A stretch of DNA of 64,000 nucleotides from assembly GCF_019602855.1 (NCBI RefSeq), contig NZ_CP080767.1, forward strand, positions 3,534,001 through 3,598,000, in the 5' to 3' direction. The stretch's first letter is position 1. The number at the start of each line of letters is the position of its first letter. A program made the position numbers and the translations under genes. Shown here in pieces: positions 9,193 through 16,338 of this stretch. The notes beneath the pieces were generated by a model. That model was given only the letters and a program-made list of their open reading frames with translations, searched no databases and was not told where the DNA came from. This DNA is from Cupriavidus pinatubonensis. GTDB lineage: Bacteria > Pseudomonadota > Gammaproteobacteria > Burkholderiales > Burkholderiaceae.

Positions 9193-9528
9193 TCAGCCTA
9201 GCTTGAGCGCCGCCTCCGCCTGCTGGCTGACATAGGCCGACAGTGCGGCATACAGCTCATCGCCGCTGCGCGTATCGACCCACCGCTCGCCGTCGCGGCG
9301 GAAATGGAAACCGCCCGAGCGCGCCGCTACCCACAGTTCCTGCATCGGGGCCTGGCTGTTGATGATGATCTTGGAGCCGTTCTCGAACTCCAGCTCCATC
9401 ACGTTGCCGGTACGGCTGATTTCGATGTCGGCGTCGGCCGCGTCGGCGGCCGCTTCCACCGCGGCTTCGATGCGGTCCAGCTCCTTGCCGGCCAGGGCCA
9501 GGAACTCGCTTTCACTCAAGGGGGGCAT
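9193..9528 (-). CDS. cyaY: Iron donor protein CyaY (bacterial frataxin)
   Basis: Frataxin family protein that binds iron and modulates Fe-S cluster assembly on IscS/IscU. The 111-residue product has the acidic first helix (many D and E between residues 8 and 37) followed by the beta sheet with GNVMELEFENGSKIIINSQ and the conserved QELWVAARSGGFHF. The frame is open to 9699, but homologues start at MPPLSESEF, and a GGAG lies six bases upstream of the ATG at 9528. It is divergent from the lptM-like/lysA pair; cyaY next to lysA is a common proteobacterial arrangement. Confidence 0.95.
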   Translation of the reverse strand: MPPLSESEFLALAGKELDRIEAAVEAAADAADADIEISRTGNVMELEFENGSKIIINSQAPMQELWVAARSGGFHFRRDGERWVDTRSGDELYAALSAYVSQQAEAALKLG

Positions 9529-9719
9529 GCTAAACTCCAAGACCGCCGGCGCCAGTACTCTGTCCGCCTTGCTGCTGCGCATGGGGCACATGCAGTGGCC
9601 GGCTTTTATTGTTGAGGATTTCCGGATTCCGGCCGTGCCCTGGAACTCTGGCGGCGGCCGCGTACGACACGCCGGCTGCCGGTCCGACAGCTTTCCCAAC
9701 CGTATTCAAGGACGACCCG

Positions 9720-9944
9720 ATGCTCCGTCGTGTTGCGATTGTATCGGCGTTTGCCGCCGGCCTTGCGATGCCCCTGCTGGGCGGATGCGGCATTCGCGGG
9801 CCGCTGACCATGCCGAAGGTCCCGCCCGAGCCGACCGCGCCGTCCGTGCCCGATCCGGGCCTGGGCCATCCTGACGCCAAGCTGCCCGCGTCGGCAGCAC
9901 CCACCACGCCTCCGGCCTCTTCCGACGCCCCCACCAGCCGATAA
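9720..9944 (+). CDS. lptM: Small lipoprotein, LptM-like (lipoprotein attachment site)
   Basis: 74-residue precursor with a lipoprotein signal peptide, lipobox LLGGC, then GIRGPL, the typical N-terminus of the small LptM/YifL lipoproteins encoded beside lysA, followed by a low-complexity proline/alanine/serine tail. In E. coli LptM assists oxidative maturation of the LPS translocon subunit LptD; transfer of that role here rests on family and location. The ATG at 9720 has an AAGGA ribosome binding site; longer in-frame starts would bury the signal peptide. lysA starts two bases later, so the two are probably co-translated. Confidence 0.85.
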   Translation: MLRRVAIVSAFAAGLAMPLLGGCGIRGPLTMPKVPPEPTAPSVPDPGLGHPDAKLPASAAPTTPPASSDAPTSR

Positions 9945-9946
9945 CC

Positions 9947-11206
9947 ATGACCGCATTTTTCCATCGCCAGGACGGCGCCCTGATGGCCGAACAGGTGCCG
10001 CTGGCGCAGATCGCCGCCGAATTCGGCACGCCGGCCTATGTGTACTCGCGCGCCGCGCTGACCGCCGCGTACCAGGGCTACGCTGCCGCCTGCAAAGGCC
10101 GCAAGGCGCAGGTGCAGTACGCCATGAAGGCCAACTCGAACCTGGCGGTACTGCAGGTCTTCGCAAAACTTGGCGCGGGCTTCGACATCGTCTCCGGTGG
10201 CGAACTCAAGCGCGTGCTGGCCGCCGGTGGTGATCCGCGCAAGGTGGTGTTTTCCGGCGTCGGCAAGAACGCGGCGGAGATGGAACTCGCGCTCGCCCAT
10301 GACGTGCGCTGCTTCAACGTCGAATCGATTCCCGAACTGGACCGCCTCAATGCCGTGGCCGGCCAGATCGGCAAGCGCGCGCGCGTGTCGCTGCGCATCA
10401 ACCCGGACGTCGATGCCAAGACCCACCCATACATCTCGACGGGCCTGAAAGGCAACAAATTCGGCATCGCGTTCGAGGACGTGCTGCCCACGTACCGTGC
10501 TGCCGCTGCGCTGCCGAATATCGAAGTCACCGGCATCGACTGCCACATCGGTTCGCAGATCACCGAAGTGGCACCGTATCTGGAAGCGCTCGACAAGGTG
10601 CTCGACGTGGTCGAAGCGCTGGAGCGCGAAGGCATCGTACTCGAGCACATCGATGTCGGCGGCGGCCTGGGTATCACCTACACCGACGAGACGCCGCCCG
10701 ACATCACGGGCTTTGCCACCACGCTGCTTGACCGTGTGGCCGCACGTGGCCATGCGCATCGCGAAGTGCTGTTCGAACCGGGTCGCTCGCTGGTCGGCAA
10801 TGCCGGCGTGCTGCTGACGCAGGTGGAATTCCTCAAGCCCGGCGCGGCCAAAAACTTCTGCATCGTCGATGCCGCCATGAACGACCTCGCGCGCCCGGCC
10901 ATGTACGAGGCCTATCACCGTATCGAGCCGGTCAAGGCGAACGGCGGATCGCAGGTCGTCTACGACATCGTCGGTCCGGTGTGCGAATCGGGCGACTGGC
11001 TTGGCCGCGACCGCGCGCTGGCCGTGCAGCCGGGCGACCTGCTGGCAGTGATGTCGGCCGGTGCCTACGGCTTCGTGATGAGCTCCAACTACAACACCCG
11101 CCCCCGCGCCGCCGAAGTCATGGTCGACGGCGGCAAGGTCCACCTCGTACGCGAACGCGAACTGGTCGAAGACCTGTTCCGCGACGAACGCCTGCTGCAG
11201 GACTGA
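9947..11206 (+). CDS. lysA: Diaminopimelate decarboxylase
   Basis: PLP enzyme making L-lysine from meso-diaminopimelate. The 419-residue product is a fold-type III decarboxylase: PLP-binding Lys61 in YAMKANSN, the HIGSQ motif, the glycine-rich DVGGGLGI phosphate loop, EPGRS, and the CESGD motif whose Cys is contributed to the partner active site of the dimer. It is expressed from the cyaY-lptM divergent region and ends 30 bases from the convergent msrQ. Confidence 0.97.
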   Translation: MTAFFHRQDGALMAEQVPLAQIAAEFGTPAYVYSRAALTAAYQGYAAACKGRKAQVQYAMKANSNLAVLQVFAKLGAGFDIVSGGELKRVLAAGGDPRKVVFSGVGKNAAEMELALAHDVRCFNVESIPELDRLNAVAGQIGKRARVSLRINPDVDAKTHPYISTGLKGNKFGIAFEDVLPTYRAAAALPNIEVTGIDCHIGSQITEVAPYLEALDKVLDVVEALEREGIVLEHIDVGGGLGITYTDETPPDITGFATTLLDRVAARGHAHREVLFEPGRSLVGNAGVLLTQVEFLKPGAAKNFCIVDAAMNDLARPAMYEAYHRIEPVKANGGSQVVYDIVGPVCESGDWLGRDRALAVQPGDLLAVMSAGAYGFVMSSNYNTRPRAAEVMVDGGKVHLVRERELVEDLFRDERLLQD

Positions 11207-11236
11207 TCCACCCGCCAGTCTCCCGGCCTGCCTGCC

Positions 11237-11929
11237 TCAGCGGGCGGCCGGACGCCAGCGCCACCACAGGCGCAGCCCCAGCAGCACGAACACCACTGCA
11301 GCGTAGATCGACACTTCGCTGAAGTCGTTCTTGCCAGCCTTGTGCCACCAGTAGTGCAGGATGGCCAGCACCGCGATCGCGTACACCGCCTTGTGCAGCG
11401 CCTGCCAGCGCTTGCCGCCGAGGCGCCGAACCATGCCGTTGGTCGAAGTCAGCGCCAGCGGGATCATCAGCACAAAGGCAGCGAACCCGACCGTGATGAA
11501 CGGCCGCTTGACTACATCCTTCAGCATGTAGGCGAAGTCGAAGCCGCGATCTACGCCGATCCATAGCAAGAAGTGCTGAAGGCCGTAGAAGAACGCGAAT
11601 AGCCCCAGCATGCGGCGCAAGCGCACGAGCCAGTTCCAGCCGGTCAGGCGCCGCAGCGGCGTAACCGCCAGCGTCACGCACAGCATCACCAGCGTCCACG
11701 TGCCGGTTGACCGTGTCACGAACTCCAGCGGATTGGCGCCGAACTGGCTCGTTGCTCCCAGGTACAGCAACCGCACAAACGGCAGCATCGCCAGCAGCCA
11801 GATGAACACCTTCAGCGTGCGCACCTGCGCCGCGGGCAACGCCGCCAGCCCGCCGGCCCTGCTGCCCGGGACCGCGCCTTGCGCGCGTGTCGAAGTGGGT
11901 TGCGAAACCGTCATGTCAGCCCTGCCCAT
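11237..11929 (-). CDS. msrQ: Heme-binding membrane subunit MsrQ
   Basis: Inner-membrane b-type cytochrome that passes electrons from the quinone pool to the periplasmic methionine sulfoxide reductase MsrP. The 230-residue product has about six hydrophobic helices and histidines in QHFLLW, ALHK and ILHYWW that suit heme ligation. The ATG at 11929 overlaps the msrP stop as ATGA; the first 35 residues are a variable cytoplasmic tail, and Met6 is an alternative start. Confidence 0.93.
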   Translation of the reverse strand: MGRADMTVSQPTSTRAQGAVPGSRAGGLAALPAAQVRTLKVFIWLLAMLPFVRLLYLGATSQFGANPLEFVTRSTGTWTLVMLCVTLAVTPLRRLTGWNWLVRLRRMLGLFAFFYGLQHFLLWIGVDRGFDFAYMLKDVVKRPFITVGFAAFVLMIPLALTSTNGMVRRLGGKRWQALHKAVYAIAVLAILHYWWHKAGKNDFSEVSIYAAVVFVLLGLRLWWRWRPAAR

Positions 11930-12933
11930 CAGAAAAATTTCCTCAGATCCATGCCCTGGTACAGCGACGCGACCTGCTGGCCGTAGCCATTGAACGGCAG
12001 CGTCTTGCGCTTGGGCGCGAACAGCGCGGCAAAGCCGCCGCCACCGCTATCCTCGCCAATGCGCCGCTCGGTTGCCTGGCTCCAGCGCGGATGGTCCACA
12101 TCCGGGTTCACGTTCGAGTAGAAGCCGTATTCCTGCGGCGCGGCCAGATTCCAGCTCGTCGGCGGCTGCTTGTCGACGAAGCGGATCTTCACGATCGACT
12201 TCGCGCTCTTGAAGCCGTATTTCCATGGCAGCACCATGCGCACCGGCGCGCCGTTCTGGTTCGGCAGCACCTCGCCATAAAGACCAAAGGTCAGCAGAGC
12301 AAGCGGGTGCATCGCCTCGTCCATGCGCAGGCCTTCGCTGTAGGGCCAGTCCAGCACCGAGCTGCTGATGCCGGGCATCTGCTTCTTGTCGGCGAGCGTG
12401 ATGAATTGCACGTACTTCGCGCCCGGCTGCGGCTCCACGCGGCGAATCAGCTCAGCCAGCGGATAGCCAAGCCACGGGATCACCATCGACCAGCCTTCCA
12501 CGCAGCGCAGGCGGTACACGCGCTCTTCCATCGGCGCGAGCTTGAGCAGCTCGTCCAGGTCATAGACCTTGGGCTTTTTCACCAAGCCTTCCACCGCCAC
12601 CTGCCACGGACGCGGCTGCAGCGTGCCGGCATTGCGCGCCGGGTCGGACTTGTCGGTACCAAATTCGTAGAAGTTGTTGTAGGTGGTGACATCCTCGTAG
12701 GGCGTACGCTTTTCTGTCACCACGAAAGCGCTGTTGGGCGTGGCCGCCAGCTTTGCCCCATGACGGCCCTGGGCGCGGGCCTCGCGCGCAAGCCACGGAC
12801 TCAGCGCAGCACCGGCGGTGCCGGCCGCGGCGAGCGCCAGCAAGCGCCGGCGCGTGGCGAACACATGGCGCGGCGTGATCTCGGAGGCGGCGATGTCATC
12901 ACCGCGCAACCACTTCGGGGAGGGAATCAGCAT
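11929..12933 (-). CDS. msrP: Periplasmic methionine sulfoxide reductase MsrP, molybdopterin subunit
   Basis: Repairs oxidised methionine in envelope proteins using a molybdopterin cofactor. The 334-residue product has a twin-arginine signal (RRR at 28-30, then LLALAAAG), export cleavage near AREARAQ, and Cys144 in YRLRCVEGWSM, the molybdenum-ligating cysteine of the sulfite-oxidase fold. The ATG has an AGGAAC-type ribosome binding site. An ECF-like element lies about 50 bases upstream, linking it to the sigma/anti-sigma genes just before it. Confidence 0.95.
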   Translation of the reverse strand: MLIPSPKWLRGDDIAASEITPRHVFATRRRLLALAAAGTAGAALSPWLAREARAQGRHGAKLAATPNSAFVVTEKRTPYEDVTTYNNFYEFGTDKSDPARNAGTLQPRPWQVAVEGLVKKPKVYDLDELLKLAPMEERVYRLRCVEGWSMVIPWLGYPLAELIRRVEPQPGAKYVQFITLADKKQMPGISSSVLDWPYSEGLRMDEAMHPLALLTFGLYGEVLPNQNGAPVRMVLPWKYGFKSAKSIVKIRFVDKQPPTSWNLAAPQEYGFYSNVNPDVDHPRWSQATERRIGEDSGGGGFAALFAPKRKTLPFNGYGQQVASLYQGMDLRKFF

Positions 12934-12980
12934 GGTTGTTCCTTGGTACTTCGAACGGCCCGGGAGTTGGACTTCCCGTT

Positions 12981-13003
12981 GGTCGGATGGTGCTGGCCAT
13001 TCC
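12981..13003 (-). promoter_or_regulatory. Possible ECF-sigma promoter of msrP
   Basis: Read on the minus strand, GGAAT (12999-13003) is followed after 12 bases by CCGACC (12981-12986). It resembles the element upstream of the lipoprotein-sigma operon (GGGAAT, then CCGGTG after 13 bases) but matches less well at the -10 side. It is about 50 bases before the msrP ATG. Confidence 0.35.
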
Positions 13004-13038
13004 TGACAGCTTTTTTTCGCAGGAGGCGGCCGATGCGC

Positions 13039-13875
13039 CTAGCCGCCCTGGCCTTGGTATTGCTGGTACACGGACTGCGCCAGTGTCAGCAGGCGCGCAC
13101 GATCCACCTGCCCGGCCAGCGCGAACCCGAGACTGCGGTCGATCCAGTAAAACGCCATCGCCCCTGCTCCCGGCCGGCCGGGAGCAGGCTGCGGCATGCG
13201 CTCGAGCCGGAAGCCCGTATCGGGCGTGCCTTGCGCCATGCGGCGCAGCTGCAGCGACAGGCGCGTACCGTCGTCGGCTTCATACATGAGGATCGCGGAC
13301 GGCCCGCCTTCGGCCACGCCAAGGCGGCCTCCGATCAGGTGGAAGCCCTGTGGGCGCAGGTCGGGCACCTGCAATGGCGCACCGAGCCGCTTGGACAGCC
13401 ACGCAATCAGATGGGCTTCGTCGGTGGCCGGCACTTCCACGGGATGCCGCACTTCGGGCGCATAGACCGCGTGGGAGACCAACGCTTCGCGCGCAAAGCG
13501 CTCGCCCGGCGCCATGGCAATGACAGGGCCGTCCGCCATGCGTCCATGCGCGATCCAGCCAATCGTGCCGCCCACGGCCAGCGAGGCGACCGACGCACAG
13601 GCCGCGATCCATCCGGTACGCCAGCCGCGCGCCCTGCCGTCGTGCCGGGGCGAGCCGCCACGCAGCGGCTCGGGCAGCGCGGCAAGCGGCACCGGTTCGT
13701 TGAGCACGCCATCGAGTGCGCCATGCAACGCGTCCGCCTGCCTGCGCCATTCGGCCACGCGCGCCGCCACTTCCGGCTGCTCGGCCAGGTATGCCTCCAC
13801 GACTGCGCGGCGGCGGCCGCTTAGCTGGCCGTCGGCGTAGGCATGCAGGTCGGCTTCGTGGATCGGGGACATCAT
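13039..13875 (-). CDS. Anti-sigma factor, transmembrane
   Basis: 278-residue anti-sigma factor expected to hold the preceding ECF sigma factor inactive. The N-terminal cytoplasmic part (HEADLHAYADGQLSGRRR) has the usual anti-sigma helix but no HxxxCxxC zinc motif. One transmembrane helix follows (about 100-122, IAACASVASLAVGGTIGWIA), then a periplasmic domain of about 150 residues. The ATG at 13875 overlaps the sigma gene stop as ATGA, as is usual for such pairs; upstream in-frame codons lie inside the sigma gene. The periplasmic domain presumably senses envelope damage, but the signal cannot be read from sequence. Confidence 0.85.
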   Translation of the reverse strand: MMSPIHEADLHAYADGQLSGRRRAVVEAYLAEQPEVAARVAEWRRQADALHGALDGVLNEPVPLAALPEPLRGGSPRHDGRARGWRTGWIAACASVASLAVGGTIGWIAHGRMADGPVIAMAPGERFAREALVSHAVYAPEVRHPVEVPATDEAHLIAWLSKRLGAPLQVPDLRPQGFHLIGGRLGVAEGGPSAILMYEADDGTRLSLQLRRMAQGTPDTGFRLERMPQPAPGRPGAGAMAFYWIDRSLGFALAGQVDRARLLTLAQSVYQQYQGQGG

Positions 13876-14423
13876 TTCACTCGCTGCAGCGTCGTGGCCG
13901 GCTCGGTGGCCTGTGCGCCATGTTGTGGCTTCACTGTGCCGTCGAGCAGGGTGCGCATGTGTTCGCGCGCTCGCGCCAGGCGGGACATCACGGTGCCAAC
14001 CGGAACATTGAGCACGTGTGCGGCCTCCGCGTACGTGAACTGTTCCAGGCTGACCAGCAGCAGCACCGCGCGCTGGGCTTCGGGCAAGGCGGTCAGCGCC
14101 TGCAGCAGATCGCGCCGCAGCCCGGGATCCGTGGCCGGGGCGCTGACCTCCGGCAGAGTTTCCATGGCGACGACCAGGTCCTTCCGGCGCACGGCATTCA
14201 GGCGCAGGCGGTGCATCAGCGTGAGCAGCCACGGCAGCAGGCCGTCGGCGCCATCGCCCCACCATGCGCCCGGACGCAGGCGAAAGCGCCAGCGGTAGCG
14301 CAGCGCGCGCTCCAGCGTGTCCTGGACCAGGTCATCGGCCTGCGCCGCGTCGCTGGTCAGGCCACGCGCGTGGCGCCGCAGGCGCGGCGCCAGCGCGATC
14401 AGCTGGCCTTCAAACCCGTCCAT
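13872..14423 (-). CDS. ECF RNA polymerase sigma factor
   Basis: 183-residue group IV sigma factor. Region 2 has DAAQADDLVQDTLERAL (core binding and -10 recognition), and region 4 has a helix-turn-helix in FTYAEAAHVLNVPVGTVMSR that reads the -35 element. It lies 31 bases after the COG4315 lipoprotein gene and overlaps the anti-sigma gene. The arrangement, with msrPQ directly downstream, suggests it controls an oxidative envelope-stress response; this is inference. Confidence 0.92.
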   Translation of the reverse strand: MDGFEGQLIALAPRLRRHARGLTSDAAQADDLVQDTLERALRYRWRFRLRPGAWWGDGADGLLPWLLTLMHRLRLNAVRRKDLVVAMETLPEVSAPATDPGLRRDLLQALTALPEAQRAVLLLVSLEQFTYAEAAHVLNVPVGTVMSRLARAREHMRTLLDGTVKPQHGAQATEPATTLQRVK

Positions 14424-14454
14424 GCCTAGCCGGACTCAATCTGTCGCCAGGTGC

Positions 14455-14898
14455 TCAGGGCTTGGCGACGTGCCAGACATTGTTGAGGTTGTCGCCCATA
14501 CGGTCGCCCGCCTTGGCATCCTTGGCGAAGCGGTACAGCGGCATGCCACGGTAGGCCCACTGCTTGCTGCCGTCTTCACGCGTGATGATGGTGTAGCTGC
14601 CCGAGGCGCTAGTGTTCGGCGCTGCCATCAGCGGCGGCCAGTTGTTCGCGCACATCCCGTTGCAGGCGCTCTTGCCGCTGTCCTTGGTGTCGCGGTCGAA
14701 CGTGTATAGCGTCAGGCCTTGCGGATCGGTCAACACCCCGTCGGTCACCTTGACGGTTGGCGGCATGCTGCCGGCGCCGCTCATGCCCATCCCGCCCATG
14801 CCGGAACAGGCGGCCAGCAGGACAACGGAGGTACAGCCAAGGGCCAGTGCAACAGGACGAAGGAGGGATGCAGCGGTAGGACGACGCAGACGTGCCAT
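14455..14898 (-). CDS. COG4315-type secreted lipoprotein
   Basis: 147-residue predicted lipoprotein with lipobox LLAAC, a short G/M-rich linker (SGMGGMGMSGAGSM), then two copies of the secreted-repeat fold of unknown function, each ending in an LYxF motif (LTLYTFDRD and MPLYRFAKD), with CNGMCANNWPP between them. I chose the ATG at 14898 because GGAGAAG at 14905-14911 is ideally spaced for it; the ATG at 14913 would place that motif inside the gene. It heads the operon with the sigma and anti-sigma genes, so it may be a main target of the system. Biochemical function is unknown. Confidence 0.85.
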   Translation of the reverse strand: MARLRRPTAASLLRPVALALGCTSVVLLAACSGMGGMGMSGAGSMPPTVKVTDGVLTDPQGLTLYTFDRDTKDSGKSACNGMCANNWPPLMAAPNTSASGSYTIITREDGSKQWAYRGMPLYRFAKDAKAGDRMGDNLNNVWHVAKP

Positions 14899-14949
14899 GA
14901 TGTTCTTCTCCATGCAAGCCGGTGCCGCCAGCCGGCACCGTTCCTCAAG

Positions 14950-14979
14950 TAAACACCGGATGTGATGCGTTTATTCCCT
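14950..14979 (-). promoter_or_regulatory. Likely ECF-sigma promoter of the lipoprotein-sigma-anti-sigma operon
   Basis: On the minus strand GGGAATAAA (-35 side, ending at 14978) is followed by CCGGTGTTTA (14950-14959). GGAAT-type -35 elements are typical of ECF factors, and autoregulation of ECF operons is common. An 8-bp hairpin (arms in 14920-14940) falls in the expected 5' leader just before the start codon. Confidence 0.55.
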
Positions 14980-14985
14980 GCGGGC

Positions 14986-15013
14986 GAAAAAAAACCTGCC
15001 GGCAGGGCAGGTT
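14986..15013 (-). terminator. Terminator after the cytochrome c biogenesis operon
   Basis: Arms AACCTGCC (14993-15000) and GGCAGGTT (15006-15013) form an 8-bp stem with a five-base loop, followed on the minus strand by a run of eight T residues. It lies 29 bases after the ccsA/ccsB-type gene. Confidence 0.88.
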
Positions 15014-15041
15014 CTCTTCACTGATGCGGAAGCCGCATGAA

Positions 15042-16247
15042 TCACAATTCGCCGTAGCTGTGCAGGCCGGACAGGAACATGTTGACGCCCAGGAAGGCGA
15101 ACGTTGTCACCAGCAGGCCCATCAGCGCCCACCATGCTGCGACGGTGCCGCGCAGCCCCTTCATCAGCCGCATGTGCAGCCAGGCCGCATAGTTCAGCCA
15201 GACGATCAGCGCCCACGTTTCCTTCGGATCCCAGCTCCAGTAGCCGCCCCACGCTTCCGCCGCCCACAGCGCACCGAGGATGGTGGCGATGGTGAAAAAC
15301 GCAAAGCCGACCGCGATGGCCTTGTACATCACATCGTCTAGCACTTCGAGCGACGGCAGGCGCTCGGCCAGGATGCCGCGCTGCTTGAGCAGGTAGGCCA
15401 CCGAAACCATCGCCGCGAGCGCAAACGTGCCGTAACCGATGAAGTTGGCCGGCACGTGGATCTTCATCCACCAGCTCTGCAGCGCCGGCACCAGCGGCTG
15501 GATCTCCTGCGCATTGCGCCTGACCGTGTACCAAAGCAGGAAACCCACTGCGGCCGACACCACCAGCATCACGAACGGGCCGAGCGCACGCGTCGCGTAA
15601 CGGCCTTCGTAGTAGAGATAGAACAGTGACGTGATCAGCGTGAATAGCACGAACACTTCATAGAGGTTCGAGATCGGGATATGGCCGATATCGGTGCCGA
15701 CCAGATACGACTCGTACCAGCGCACCAGCATGCCCGTGAAACCGAGTACCACCGCGGCCCAGCACAGCTTGCTGCCGATGCTATAGCCGGTCGCCGAGCG
15801 CGTGGCCAGTCCCACCCAGTAGAACAGTGTGGACAAGAACACCAGCGCGCTCATCCACAAGATGGCCGACTGGCTGGACAGGAAATACTTCAGGAAGAAC
15901 GCCTGGTCGGCACGCGCGAGCTGGCCCTGGTATAGCTGCACGGCGAACAGCGACAGCACGGCGAGCCCGACCATGAGCGGGCGCACGGGCTTCCAGTGCC
16001 AGCCGAGCAGCGCGAAAGTCGGCACCGCGGCAATCAGCACGGCCTTGTCATAGCCGTTCATCCACTGGCCGTAGCGCGACAGCGCCACGCCGGCGCCGAC
16101 TGCCAGCAGCACGGCGAAGGCCCAGTCCAGCCACGTGAGCCGGCGCAGAAAGGAGGGTTCGAGGTAGGACTCGTCCAGTGCGCCGGAATCAGCAGAAGTC
16201 GCCGGGCGCATGGCCGGCCGGGCGGCCTGGTTCAAGTTAGAAGACAT
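15042..16247 (-). CDS. ccsB: System II cytochrome c biogenesis heme-handling protein (CcsA/CcsB family)
   Basis: Integral membrane protein that with ResB exports and ligates heme to apocytochrome c. The 401-residue product has about eight transmembrane helices and the tryptophan-rich WWD heme-binding motif (WGGYWSWDPKETWAL) followed by an invariant-type HMRL histidine region. The ATG at 16247 is preferred over the upstream codon at 16304 because family members start near here. The symbol is used inconsistently (ccsA in plastids, ccsB in many betaproteobacterial annotations). It follows resB after 91 bases. Confidence 0.93.
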   Translation of the reverse strand: MSSNLNQAARPAMRPATSADSGALDESYLEPSFLRRLTWLDWAFAVLLAVGAGVALSRYGQWMNGYDKAVLIAAVPTFALLGWHWKPVRPLMVGLAVLSLFAVQLYQGQLARADQAFFLKYFLSSQSAILWMSALVFLSTLFYWVGLATRSATGYSIGSKLCWAAVVLGFTGMLVRWYESYLVGTDIGHIPISNLYEVFVLFTLITSLFYLYYEGRYATRALGPFVMLVVSAAVGFLLWYTVRRNAQEIQPLVPALQSWWMKIHVPANFIGYGTFALAAMVSVAYLLKQRGILAERLPSLEVLDDVMYKAIAVGFAFFTIATILGALWAAEAWGGYWSWDPKETWALIVWLNYAAWLHMRLMKGLRGTVAAWWALMGLLVTTFAFLGVNMFLSGLHSYGEL

Positions 16248-16338
16248 AGCGTTACCTGCGATCTGCACGCAGCCTGAGGCTGCGCCACAAAAGCCGGGCG
16301 GCAACCGGAGACGATCACCACGGTCCGGCCCGACGGGT

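Noticed and set aside
11887..13824. A 645-codon plus-strand frame across msrQ, msrP and the anti-sigma gene
   Set aside because: Antisense shadow; it crosses three genes with convincing motifs and ATGA overlaps on the other strand.
13876..14265. N-terminal extension of the anti-sigma frame
   Set aside because: It lies entirely inside the sigma factor gene; the ATGA overlap at 13872-13875 gives the natural start.
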